Below are positions 46,301-57,195 of a stretch of DNA of 64,000 bases, piece by piece. The first letter of the stretch is position 1. The number at the start of each line of letters is the position of its first letter. Both the position numbers and the translations under genes were made by a program. Below the pieces are notes generated by a model, which saw only the letters and a program-made list of their open reading frames with translations, ran no database searches and was not told the DNA's origin. Source of the DNA: Nageia nagi. Taxonomy: Eukaryota > Pinophyta. Location of the stretch: NCBI GenBank assembly GCA_050084985.1, contig JBITNC010000001.1:36580001-36644000 (forward strand), in the 5' to 3' direction.

Positions 46301-47220
46301 GTGTTGGAGAATTTTATTCTAGAGTTGACTTATCTACATCAATATCTAACTAGTTAGTGCAACTGAAGAGTCCTCTTGATCATCAACATCCTCATTAGAA
46401 GTAGATTCTTCAAGAAGTTCATTGAACTTTACATCCCTTTAAATAACATGGCCTTATGGGATGGAGAGTAGAGCCTGTAGCCTCTATGCTAACTATCATA
46501 ACTCACAAAGATGCATTTTTTAGTTCTTTTATCCAACTTTTTTTTCTCAAAAACAATGTAGGAGAATGCTTCACAACCAAACACCCTATGGTGAGAAATG
46601 TTAGGTTTTCTTCCTAACTATGTCTCAAAAGAATTTTTACTCTGAATGGCTTTTATGGGACACCTATTGAAGGTGTAAATAGCAATTCTCATAGCTTTAC
46701 CCCATAATAATTTAGGAAGATTACCCAACATGCATCTAGCCGTCTCCATGATTGTTCTATTTTTTCTTTTGACAACATTATTCTATTGAGGAGTGTATAA
46801 AATTATAAACTGCCTCTTAATTTCATACTAAGCATAATAGTCATTGAACTCATTGCTATTATATTCTTCCCCATTATTTAATCTCAACATCTTAATTTTA
46901 AGGTTAGTTTGATTCTCAATAAAGGCCTTAAAAACCTTAAAACTCCTAAAGGTTTGATCCTTGTGCTCAAGTAGATACCCAAAGGTCATCCTACTAAAGT
47001 CATCAATGAAGGTCAAGATGTAAGATGCTCCTCCAAGTGATTTAGTTTGAAATGGACCCATCAAATTTGAATGCATAAGTTGTAGAGGTTGAGATGCTCT
47101 AGTTACCTTATCTTTATCAAACTTTTATCTATGCATCTTGCCAAGAATGCACTTCTCGCATAGACCAATCGAAGGAGAAATTGAAGGTAAACCTTTCACA
47201 AGTTCTTGGTGTTTCATGAA
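46300..47220 (-). pseudogene. Copia integrase
   Basis: The frame 47,076-46,828 reads MHSNLMGPFQTKSLGGASYI and LTFIDDFSRMTFGYLLEHKD. Asn stands where the first catalytic Asp of the HSD motif belongs. The second motif reads RLNNGEEYNSNEF, again Asn for Asp. Later blocks (46,760-46,560) match the region containing the third catalytic residue and the C-terminal KPFGC-type segment. Two G-to-A type changes at catalytic codons leave it inactive. Confidence 0.8.
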
Positions 47221-48617
47221 TTAAATACTCTTATGGTTAAGGTGTATTAAATGATGGTGCCAAATATTTCCTTTAGAACACACACTAAAAGTAATACACA
47301 TCTTTGATAGAACTTGATCCATAATGTAAAGGATATCTTTCATAGATCCTTTAACCAATGTGGAAAGTCCTTTCTTAATGCACCAAGATTGAGAGTTAAA
47401 CTCAAAAAAGTACCCTTTTCTAGCAACTTGGATCATGAAGAGAAGGTTCATCTTTAACTTAGGAACATAGAGAATATTTTCAAGGACCTTTCCATGAATC
47501 AACACACTTCTAATTCCTTGGATTTCAAGGGTGGAGTTATCACTTATCACAACCACATCTTTTCTATACTTGTGAAAGTTCTCAAAATTTTCCCTTACAA
47601 AGCATAGGTGATTAGTGCAAGTAGAATCAACAATCCATTTAGAGAAAAAAGAGTGAGACATGGAGTAGAGTAACATAGCAAAACCAATATGAATATTTTT
47701 TTTTCTTTTGTAGTTCTTTACATTTCCATTGCCTTTGAACTTTTTCTTTCTTTTATTTTTGAAGCAATCAACTTCTTTGTGACTTTGTATGGCACAATAG
47801 TTACAATTACCATTAAATTTTTTCTTAGGATAAGAAATGTTTGCTTTACCTTTTTCATCTCTTTGCTTGAAGTAGTTGTTATTGCCATTCTTCCTATTGC
47901 TGTAGTTATTATTTCTATTATTTCTACTGTTATTGTAGCCATTGTCTCTTTTCTCAAACCTTTTGGAGGAAGAAGGATAAGATTTTTTTTTATGATTAAA
48001 CTTTTTCTTGAAAGGAGTTTTGGTTGATTCAAAAGCAACGTTATTATCCTTAGGAGAAGAAATCAACACCTTATTATTTAAGATTTTTTCATGCTTCAAT
48101 AGGTGCCTAGAAAGGTTCTCAAGGGAGGAAACTTCTTCTTCATCATCAAGCCTTGTTTCCATAACCATTACAAAGTTTTCAAACTTTGAAGAAAGGATTT
48201 GAAGAATGATGAAGACCATGAACTCATAATCAATTCAATTGAACTCATAAGCAACAAGTTAGGTCCTTAGATCAATGATTTTATTTAATTAGATAGCCAC
48301 ATTTTCATCTTCCTATTGACAAGATTGAAGTAACTTTTGAAGAATGATAAACCTTCTTGAAAAGTTTGAACTAAGGTAGATTTGCTTAAGCTTATCCCAT
48401 GCATCTTTAGCCAAGGTTGAAAAGGCAATCATCAAGAGCACATCATGTGAAATTGCATGGTAAATCATGAAGGTTACCAACTCATTCTTTGTGTTATAAG
48501 CCTCTAGTACCTTCTCATTTGTAGGAAGTACAAGGTTTTCATTCACTGCCAAAGTGGTTCTCAAATCCCATAGTTGGAACCATCAAGAATGTGTTTAGGT
48601 AAAAAATATTTTCCCAT
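47221..48617 (-). pseudogene. Copia gag and protease
   Basis: I place the gag start at 48,617 because MGKYFLPKHILDGSNY leads into the conserved N-terminal gag pattern; a frameshift then moves to RTTLAVNENLVLPTNEKVLE (48,558-48,313). The 332-residue open frame 48,219-47,221 holds the gag C-terminus, an Asn-rich basic linker (residues 90-120), a CCHC knuckle at residues 139-152 (CNYCAIQSHKEVDC) and the protease region. The protease active site is KWIVDSTCTNHLC (197-206), with Thr replacing the usual Gly after Asp-Ser. The end (NIWHHHLIHLNH) is the gag-pre-integrase region. Confidence 0.8.
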
Positions 48618-48789
48618 TTGCTACATAAGAATATTAAATAATAAGAATATGGTTTCAATAAATAACATTAAATGTTAAGTTTTAACCAAGTAAATAATAT
48701 ATGTTACATTTAACACTAAAGACATGCTTGATTTGATTCACAAGTGCAAATGTTTTACAATTCAAATAATAACCCATGTACCCAAATAC

Positions 48790-49650
48790 ATTTCTCATCT
48801 CAAGAATTGAATATGTAGAGTTACATTATTAAGGTTTGTATTCTTATCTAAAATTAGACCTTCACTTGGATGCCCACACAAGAGGAGCCTAGGTCCTACT
48901 AATCCTCAACTAGTTTCCCTTAGGTAGCAATATACTCTCACAAGGAGAAGTACTAGCTAGTTTTCAAGGTTTTGACATTTATTAGATCAATCAAATTATT
49001 AATCTTAATTAGGTTTCAAGTTGTCCTCCTAGGTTGTCATGATAATCCCTAAATGGATGTGTAGATATGTAGTATCACTACACACATACTTGTTCACCTA
49101 TTGGATTTAAATCCAGATCAATAGAGGATTTAGAGACAATTGAGAAGTATGAACTTTTCACAATTTGGATCATCAAACTTAAAGGCTCTAGTTTACTTAT
49201 CCTCACCTCATGGCTCTCCAAACAAATCATGTTGTAGAATGTACATGCAGATGTGTTCATTTGAGAGGGTTGCTCATTTCAATGTTTGTGTTTTTATTTG
49301 CATAAACAAATAAATCAAAGTGCAAAATATGAAATAAAAGAACATAAGTAAAATATCATCCATTCAAAAAATTGAAACCTAAATGTCTAATGGGTTTTGT
49401 TTACCAACTTCTAAAGGACATATTTTACATCATTCCTAATTTTGCACAAGACCATCATACCTTAAGATTTTAAGTAATAAGCATGCATCATTTTAACTTA
49501 AAAATTTAAGTATGCATTATTATATTACTTTGCATAAGTTAATTTTGGAAAATAAAATACTTAACATGCATCCATATTATAACTTAAAAGGCATAAACAT
49601 GCATTATTTGCAAAAACATGAAAGTTTCTAAGTGATAAATATGTATTCTA
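48790..49650 (-). repeat. Inverted copy of the left-edge repeat (1-905)
   Basis: The reverse complement aligns with roughly 100-905, for example the CATTGAAATGAG and TGGTGTAGTGATAC-type landmarks and the ATGTGGGCATCCA-like block near 48,870. Its end nearest gag diverges from 905 onwards. Confidence 0.75.
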
Positions 49651-50760
49651 ATCATAAAGGATCTATGATTTTAATGCCAAATAAAAAAGCACTAAAAATG
49701 CTAAGATAATTTAATTATAGGAATTAAAAAAATGCTTTAAATATTTTCTACTTCACAATGATTTTCTCCATTTAAACAAGTAAGTATTTATGCTTTTACT
49801 AATGCTTGAGAGTGAATGATAATGTATTTAATGTAATTTTGTTCTAATCACTCCAAGTAGCTTAATAAATACTCCAAGTCAAAGAAATTTTAATGAGATA
49901 TGACACTCATTAATAAGTAAATGAAGGTATGTAAAACAATTACATGCAAAAAAGAAGATTTTAGTCTAGTATATGATTACCCAAAAAAGAGACAACCATT
50001 AGTAGAGAAAATAATGCATATGGACATCCATTTAAAGATTTTTTGTAATAAATGTTTCTTGTAGGAGGGGAAAAAAAATATCTACCCAAGAAAGAAAATA
50101 AAAGAGCTACATAATCAATTAACACACCAAAAAATTGGAGAGGAGAAGATTAAGCGACCAAGGTCTTCATAGAATGGGTCACAAGAGCCTTTTGTCAGGT
50201 GTAGGGTTGCGAGGGTCATAAGGGCTTCTTGATAAGCTTTAAGGTTTTTAAAAAGCACAAGGAGGAATGGTTGCAATGGATGGAGAACAAATAGATCAAT
50301 TCACCTTTCCTATCATCCTCAAAAGGGAGTCAAGGGGCTACCGCTAGGAGCTACAATTTGGTGATAATTTTGGGATAATAACGACAGATGGGGGAGCAAC
50401 ATTTAAGGTCATTTCTAAAAAAAATTGATTTAGCTATAAAAAGTTACCAATAGAGTTTTAAATGACACTAAGGGCCATGGAGGAGAGGGCAGTCATTGTG
50501 ACATCTTGGAGGAGAGAGATGTTTAAAAAAAGGGTCAAGTATGCACCATACTATCTCCTACATTATTTGCAAGTGATGCTTGTGGCTACATTGCCCTCAG
50601 CAAAGGATTATTAAACTCAAAATTTTTTATTGTATATAAAAAAAAGTTTATTATTCATGCTATTATAGAAAAAATGGATTACAACCATATTAAATCTGAA
50701 TGCTATTTTTATTATAACCATGTAAAAAATACTTTCCCATATGTTGATTTAAGAAAGTAA

Positions 50761-50776
50761 TATATTATATATATAT

Positions 50777-50828
<52 letters not shown>
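50761..50828 (+). repeat. (TA)n microsatellite, interrupted
   Basis: TA repeats with ATTATA interruptions in the first half are followed by a long pure run. Length is likely unreliable in assembly. Confidence 0.95.
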
Positions 50829-50830
<2 letters not shown>

Positions 50831-51170
50831 CTAAAAAAATGCAATTTTTATGATAATATTTCTTCACAAATTTGAGTAAAAAAAATTGCATCTTTTTTTT
50901 TTAAAATATAACATTATTGCTATTTATATAAAAAAATGCAACTATCAAATAGTCTTAGTAAAGAAAATTCATAGCAATAACATGTAAATATATTTTCCTT
51001 TAAAAAAAAATGGATCAGATAAAAAAAAAATATATTAGATTCATAGTCAAATAATCTCTAAAAAATAACCAAAAAAGGAAGGAATTTATACCTTATCTTG
51101 AGTTTACCTCAACAATGAAATGTAAGATTAGGAATGAAGACCTCCAAGATTTTGAAGAAGAGCCTCCACA

Positions 51171-51187
51171 TCAAGTTTTGATACCAA
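51171..51187 (-). promoter_or_regulatory. Primer-binding site, initiator tRNA-Met type
   Basis: On the minus strand TTGGTATCAAAACTTGA lies two bases after the 5' LTR. It matches 10 of 12 bases of TGGTATCAGAGC, the complement of the plant initiator tRNA-Met 3' end. Confidence 0.85.
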
Positions 51188-51189
51188 TT

Positions 51190-51687
51190 TGAAGGAACTA
51201 ACACTAACAAGATAATTTCTAAACAACCAAGATCACATGAAATCTCTCAATTCACCTCTAATTATCACACAAAAATAATCTCATAAAGATAGCATAAGAT
51301 GTAAGTGGTTCCTCCAACTAGGAGTACATCTAGTAACTAGATCTCTCTTCTTAACAAATATGAACTCTTACAATTCTCCTACTCTTTTCTCCTAACCACT
51401 ATCCTATAGCATAAATTTACTCCATAATTGGTATGTAATCACAAAGAGGAAGCCTTCTATTTATATTCCAAAATCCCTCTTTGGATCATCCTTTTATCGA
51501 ATGTACAAAAGCATGGCATGCACATCCTTTTACACCAAAGGCATGCTCATGACATGCAGTGTAGGATAAGTTACATTATCATATTCACTTAAATACATAA
51601 GGTATCAAATGATATCCTTAAGTATTGGTGAATTTACATAGAATATTTAATAAAAACCTTTACAATAATGCATTATACATTCCAATA
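51190..51687 (-). mobile_element. 5' LTR of the 43-52 kb Copia element
   Basis: This is 498 bp, TGAAGGAACTAAC to CATTCCAATA on the + strand. The terminal TG (minus strand) is mutated to TA here while the 3' LTR keeps it. The flank TAGAT (51,688-51,692) matches 43,408-43,412. Confidence 0.95.
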
Positions 51688-51692
51688 TAGAT
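51688..51692. other. Target-site duplication TAGAT (right copy)
   Basis: It pairs with 43,408-43,412. Confidence 0.95.
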
Positions 51693-52076
51693 CTAACATG
51701 AACATGAATTCTATCTAACTCTGGGATTTCACCATTAGTTTCATCAAATGATTATTCAAGCTAACACTTTCAAATTCAGATTATAACCATATCTATTGGA
51801 AGTTTCACCAATAATATCTATTTTCTTGGTAGAACTTGTAGACTCAATATCACTAAAAGCATTAGGATGAGGTTCTTGTAGAGGTAGATCAAGATTATGC
51901 CTAACACTTCTTTGAATATCATTGAAATGAACCCTCCCTTTAGACACCTTAGGATTTTCTACATTTAGATCCATATTTTCAACACAAGTAGAATAAACCA
52001 TAGTTTTATTATTTTCTCTAACTATTATCCTAAGAGCTTTAAGTAAGGGGATGAACAATAGTGAGAATGGATTCAT
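51693..52076 (-). pseudogene. Gag-like ORF, upstream part, split by Copia
   Basis: The open frame 52,076-51,756 encodes 106 residues beginning MNPFSLLFIPLLKALRI and containing KGRVHFNDIQRSVRHNLDLP. After a stop, a frameshifted reading (GEIPELDRIHVHVRS) runs to the insertion site and continues in frame at 43,407 once one TAGAT copy is discounted. I did not match the N-terminus to a named domain; gag is inferred from the knuckle further along at 41.8 kb. Confidence 0.5.
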
Positions 52077-52221
52077 GACTTTTTAGAAAGAATGTCCTAG
52101 GTTAAGGCTTATGTGTGTAAGAATATTAGGTTCACTAAAATGTAGACCCTAAAATATGTAAATACATAAATAAATAAATTTATTGGTCTATGAATATAAT
52201 GAATAACAACTCTACATCAGA

Positions 52222-52485
52222 TTACAAGAAGTATACATGAAACATATAAACCTGATACAAAGTGAGGCCTGTAGCCAGTTTGTATACAATCTTCAAAGGT
52301 AAATAACAATGAATTTTCAAAATATTATGATTGAAATTTAGATGAGCTCTCAACAAATATTTTCCATAATGGATACATGAGCCATTCTCTAAAATCTGGA
52401 CCTTCCAATCTAGAAGGCACATGTTGTTGGCCATGTAGAAGTGGTACACCATTGATGGCTTAGGAATGATAGTTTTATGTTGCAT
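52222..52485 (-). CDS. Unrecognised open frame upstream of the split ORF
   Basis: This frame has 87 codons, including MVYHFYMANNMCLLDWKVQI and YLLRAHLNFNHNILKI. Its composition is plausible for protein (Cys, Trp and His placed singly), but I know no family. It may be a fragment of the same element's leader or an earlier ORF. Confidence 0.25.
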   Translation of the reverse strand: MQHKTIIPKPSMVYHFYMANNMCLLDWKVQILENGSCIHYGKYLLRAHLNFNHNILKIHCYLPLKIVYKLATGLTLYQVYMFHVYFL

Positions 52486-52489
52486 GTAA

Positions 52490-54532
52490 GAGAGAAATAA
52501 TAGAGCTCATAGTATAACAAATCCTGAAGATAGGTGGCATCAAGAGACATCATAAGTTTGATGTTTGGGACAACCACCTATCAAAGAGATCCAAGAAAGA
52601 TGTCAACCTTCACCTCTCGTATTTATAACCTGCAAGGAAATAGAAATAGGTGAAAATTGACACATAGCAATAACAATAATCATTTCAATATTCAAGATAA
52701 CCTAAAATATAAACTATGGTACATGATATTCATTGGCCTTATTACATGGTATTGCAATATAATAGCACTTCTATCTTGATTTTTGTATTATTATCTTTTA
52801 ATCATTCAATGCATTAAATATGATTTATTAAACAAATAATAAATCATATTTAGATGTCTAGGTGCATTCTAGAATTTATATGGGATTTATACTATATTTT
52901 TATTTTGTGTAATATAGAAATTTAAATGGAATACTCTATTTTAAGCTCTTTGCTTTTGTATGGAGAATAAAAAAAATAGTATTGTTCTACCATTTGTAAA
53001 TCCAATCTATAATGTGCACGTGAAATAAGTGGTATTATAGATTTTGACTCAATTTTATATACCTATTTGTTTGAAACATTAAAAATAATTTAGATATTTT
53101 AATTAGAGATAAAAATTAAAATATACATCAATTTAAGGTTTTAAAACTTTTAATTTGTAGAGTTTATGAAAACTTGAAGAACCTCTTTTTAGGATTTGAA
53201 TTTGGAGTTCTAAAACTCCAGTTAGCAGCTTTTGAAATTGAAAGTTTAAACATATTTGTATAGACCTGTAGAATTAAAAAAAACATAATATTAATAGTGT
53301 GTTGAGTTTCTTTTATAAAAGTAATATTATAGTAATGTTTTTCAATTATTAAATTACAAAATTATAATATTTAAATTTAATAAAAAAATAATTACATAAG
53401 GTCGTAGCAGGACAATGCACGATAGTGGTGGTTTCCCGATGATCAGAATTCAACCAGCCCCCCATCAATGATTTAAGCTGCACAACATGTTAGATTGGAG
53501 AGTTGATGGGCCACTAAGTGCATGCATTGGTAGGCCACACATGACCTAAAAGTGAGGCAAGTTGCCTGTGGCATGCCCTGCCTCCTTCCCTTTTTCGTTA
53601 TTCTTTTAACTTGAAAAATAAAAAATAACAAAAGTTAAAAAATTAAAATAATTTAAATAATAAATGTTTAATTTTATATTAATTTTTAGATGGATGTTAA
53701 TATTTGTAATTAATATTTTTTTTTTCAATTTAGTTGATCTAATATAGATTGTAAATTTAAATAACAATATTAAAAATTTAATTAATATTATTATTTTTAA
53801 AATTGAGTTAATTTGTTATATATTGATATTTAAAAATAATAATATTTATAAGTAGAAGTTTTAGAGAATTAATTTAAAAGTTAGTTAACTTGATAACATA
53901 GTAAGATCAACTTGAACATAGTTGAAACTTAGAGAAAGATATATGAAAGGTTCAAAGTCTAGTTCAACCTAGTCAAATTTATTGTACACCTAGCTAGAAG
54001 TAATGAGTAGGTTATCCTTGGATTCATTGGTATTCCATGTGAGTTATGGGAAAGATGGATACCATGGGTAGAGTGGTGGCCCCTTGCAAGTATTATGGGT
54101 AGGCAAGGGATAACCAATTAATATCTAGTGGTGATATTAATGTTGGATTATGAATCATAAATAGGTGATAAGGATCTAATCCACTTAGGCAACGCTCAAG
54201 GCCCTTTCATGGAGTAACATGAAAGTGGTGTCCCTTCTTAGGTGTATGGGCCCTAAGAAGAACCTAAAGGTCATTGAAGTGATAAAGGTAGTTGATTATA
54301 GTGGTTAATCAACTATGAGTGATATAATCAAACATTTGCAGATGTTTCAAAATATAGCTATGACATGACTTGGATAATGGAACTTGATCACTTCCATCCA
54401 CTTAGGGATTATTTGCAATAATCATTCAACCCAAATGTGGTTCTGCATACCCTTTAGATACTTTAAGGTGTTACTTAGATGTGTAAAAAAAAAGTTATCT
54501 TAAAATTAGGTTAAATAAGAGAGTATGTTTCA
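52490..54532. other. AT-rich spacer grading into a Gypsy 5' LTR
   Basis: From 52,490 to 53,880 I see no gene; 53,401-53,590 is less AT-rich and unassigned. The + strand Gypsy element's 5' LTR must end at CA, position 54,532, because a primer-binding site follows. Its start could not be located; 53,880-54,532 is the most likely body. Confidence 0.4.
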
Positions 54533-54534
54533 CT

Positions 54535-54546
54535 TGGTGTCAAAGC
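54535..54546 (+). promoter_or_regulatory. Primer-binding site of the + strand Gypsy element
   Basis: TGGTGTCAAAGC matches 10 of 12 bases of the initiator tRNA-Met complement, two bases after an LTR-like CA end, and 240 bp upstream of gag. Confidence 0.65.
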
Positions 54547-54785
54547 ATAAAATGTAGGACTTTTAAATGCTTCTTGTATTAAGTCTTGTCTTGATTCTAA
54601 ATTTATTTGTGATCCTTGTAGTAGATATGGTAACTAATACTAGAAACACCTCAACAAGGAATGTTAATCAAATTAGCAACCAAATAACTTCCTAGGGAAA
54701 TGCTTTTTAATTAGTATGAAACACTATACCAAGAGGTGAAGGTACATCTAGACATTGTGTAGAAAATACCATAAATACTATAATT

Positions 54786-55254
54786 TTGAAATTGCAACAA
54801 CAAAAGATGAAAGAAATATTGATGAATACGATACAACTTAATAATAATCAATCCACTTTTGAAAATCAAGGTGAACAAACAAAAAATAATGGAATTTATC
54901 CTATTAGGAGCCAAGTTGAACAAGAACTAGCTAGAGAACTAAAGAAGGTTCAAGCTCCTAGGTTTAATGGGAAAATTTGTGAGGTCAATGAAGAATGGCT
55001 CAAGGATATGGAAAATTATTTTTTCATGAAGAATATTTCCTCTGAAGCTAAAACAACTTGGACTACTTATAATTTTTAGGAGGCTACTTTACAATGGTGG
55101 AAATCCTATAAGATTGAGAAAAGGATTCAAGGTGTGAATCTAAAATGGGAGGATTTTGTACTAACTTTTAAGAAAGCCTTTATGACAGAGCAATTCTATT
55201 TAGATAAGTATGATGAGTTCTATACCTTTATAAAAGGGAATATAACCATAGAAA
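54786..55254 (+). pseudogene. Gypsy gag, upstream part
   Basis: The frame 54,786-55,079 starts MKLQQQKMKEILMNTIQLNN and later has KKVQAPRFNGKICEVNEEWL and MENYFFMKNISSEAKTTW, the capsid N-terminal pattern. After one stop the frame continues at 55,134 with KWEDFVLTFKKAFMTEQFYL and DKYDEFYTFIKGNITIE, ending exactly at the insertion site. Confidence 0.8.
55250..55254. other. Target-site duplication AGAAA (left copy)
   Basis: It pairs with AGAAA at 60,269-60,273, flanking TGTTAGG...CAACA. Confidence 0.95.
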
Positions 55255-55733
55255 TGTTAGGAAATTATAATTATTATGGAGCAATAGAACATAAAAAACG
55301 TTTTAGAAATATAAGCACAGAAAATGCATAAACAAGAGAGACACAGATATCCGTGGTTCACCCAGTTTGGGCTACGTCCACATCAAACAGCCAGTCCTTC
55401 CTTTTTTATTATCCAGCAAAGTGAATAGATACAACCTACAACAGATCCGCTGTAATATCCTCTGTTTTCTCTCACAGTCTCACATTTCTATTTCTCACTC
55501 ACCGAATCACGTCTGTTACAATGCCCACATGCAAAAAGAGGGGTTTTTATCTAGGGAAAAAATCCCTAAACCAAACATAAGTTCAACCGTCAGATTATTT
55601 GCCTAATAAATGGCCCAGATTGACTAGAAATTACTTTACTTTTACAAGGTAATTTTTCAAACGTTTTTAGCTTCCTGGGATATACATCCGGCTAAAATAA
55701 ACAACTCTGAACAATCATGCTCCACACACAACA
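55255..55733 (-). mobile_element. 3' LTR of the young Copia element
   Basis: This is 479 bp from TGTTAGGAAATT to CACACACAACA on the + strand. An open frame inside (55,367-55,606) recurs at the same place in the other LTR and is not a gene. Confidence 0.97.
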
Positions 55734-55748
55734 ATCTCCCACTTGGAG
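55734..55748 (-). promoter_or_regulatory. Polypurine tract of the young Copia element
   Basis: On the minus strand CTCCAAGTGGGAGAT directly precedes the LTR start TGTTGTGTG. The purine core AAGTGGGAGA is broken by one T. Confidence 0.7.
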
Positions 55749-55829
55749 AATGATTGTAGCAACTCCACCGCTGCTTCTTTTGCTGGACAATGACTCCTCT
55801 TTGGACCTGGCTATTTCTCATCTTCATAG

Positions 55830-57164
55830 TCATCCTTGAAGACCAATTGAAACTAAGCATATTCTCAGTTTCTCCCTGGTTACAACTTTTGTTAGCATAT
55901 CTGCAGGATTCTGGCTAGTATGTATCTTTTCCAGCTTTAATTCTCCATCTTCCAGCACTGATCGTATGAAATGGTACTTAAGCTGTATGTGTTTAGTCCT
56001 AGAATGAAATGCTGAGTTCTTTGCAAGATGAATGGCACTTTGGCTATCACTGTATAACGTCCCCATATCATGCTCCTTACCCAATTCACCCATGAACCTT
56101 TGTAACCAAATCATTTCTTTACTAGCCTCTGTAGCAGCAACATACTCTGCTTCTGTTGTTGAAAGTGCAACAACACTTTGGATTTTTGAAACCCAACTGA
56201 CAGCTGTTCCACCAACAGTAAATACATATCCTGTAGTGCTCCTCCTGTTATCTCTGTCACCTGCCATATCTGCATCAACATATCCCTGTAGGGAAATGTT
56301 TGAACCACCAAAACATAATGCTTGATTTGTGGTACCTTTCAAATATCTGAGAATCCATTTCACTGCCATCCAATGTTCCTTTCCTGGATTGTTCATGTAC
56401 CTACTTACAACTCCCACTGCATGTGCAATATCAGGCCTTATGCAGACCATTGCATACATTAAGCTTCCAACTGCTGATGCATATGGAACTTTAGACATAT
56501 AATCCATGTCTTCTTGGGTCTTTGGGCACATTTCCTTACTAAGTTTGAAATGGCTAGCAAAAGGTATACTAACTGGTTTTGCATTGTGCATATTAAATCT
56601 TTTCAATACCTTTTGTATGTACTCATTCTGAGATAATGTCAATTTATGATTTTTCCTCTCTCTAGTGATTCTCATACCAAGGATTTGTTTTGCAGCTCCC
56701 AAATCCTTCATTGCAAATGAATTTGCCAATTTTCTTTTGAGCACATTTATTTCCTGCATGTTAGACCCTGCAACAAGCATGTCATCTACATACAATAACA
56801 ATATAATATAGTTGCCATCATTTTGCTTTTTCAAATAAACACAATGATCAGAGTGGCATCTAGTATAACCTTATTCAGACATAAACCTGTCAAATTTTAG
56901 ATACCATTGCCTTGGAGCCTGTTTTAAGCCATACAAGCTCTTCTTCAACCTGCACACAAGTTTCTCCTTCCCTTTCACCTCATATCCTTGTGGCTGTTGC
57001 ATATATAACTCTTCCTCCAAATCCCCATGGAGAAAGGCTGTCTTTACATCTAACTGCTCAAGATGCAAATCTTCAGCTGCTACAAGACTTAAAATAGTTC
57101 TGATTGAAGTCATTTTAACAACAGGAAAATATTTCATCAAAATCAATACCTTTCTTCTGTGCAA
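55830..57164 (-). pseudogene. Copia reverse transcriptase and RNase H
   Basis: The frame 57,164-56,871 reads [20 protein letters not shown], then [20 protein letters not shown] (motif A with DVKTAF) and [16 protein letters not shown] stop at 56,871-56,873 follows. The 334-residue frame 56,834-55,830 starts in motif C, IILLLYVDDMLVAG, and includes the thumb, then an intact RNase H set: QGYVDADMAGDRDNRRSTTG, STTEAEYVA and LYSDSQSAIHLAKN. It ends near the polypurine tract as expected. A one- or two-base frameshift near 57,125 separates it from the upstream polyprotein. Confidence 0.95.
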
Positions 57165-57195
57165 ACCCCTTCACCACAAGTCTAGCTTTGTACCT

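Larger units (their letters stand above)
48618..51170 (-). other. Long non-coding leader of the Copia element
   Basis: Between gag and the primer-binding site lie 2.55 kb with no readable protein. It includes the copy of the left-edge repeat (48,790-49,650), a region of mixed composition at 50,140-50,560 with no recognised function, and a TA microsatellite at 50,761-50,828. Copia leaders are usually far shorter, so insertions or a long packaging region are possible. Confidence 0.6.
43413..51687 (-). mobile_element. Full-length Ty1/Copia element with 2.6-kb leader
   Basis: The element is 8,275 bp and lies on the minus strand. It has two LTRs of about 495 bp, a polypurine tract beside the 3' LTR, an initiator-Met-type primer-binding site beside the 5' LTR, and a perfect TAGAT duplication. 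Domain order is gag, protease, integrase, reverse transcriptase, RNase H, which defines Copia. Unusual points are the long stretch between primer site and gag (48,618-51,170) and the tandem-repeat 3' region. The LTRs differ at roughly 45 positions by hand alignment, so insertion is old. Coding sequences carry many stops and changed catalytic residues. Confidence 0.95.

Noticed and set aside
47689-48027. 112-codon open frame on the + strand
   Set aside because: It is antisense to the Lys/Asn-rich gag of the Copia element, where the opposite strand is naturally open and hydrophobic.
55367-55606. 79-codon open frame with a near-identical copy at 59,903-60,115
   Set aside because: Both lie in the LTR pair on the non-coding strand; identity comes from LTR duplication, not from protein conservation.
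56032-56325. 97-codon + strand open frame
   Set aside because: It is an antisense shadow of the intact RNase H frame.
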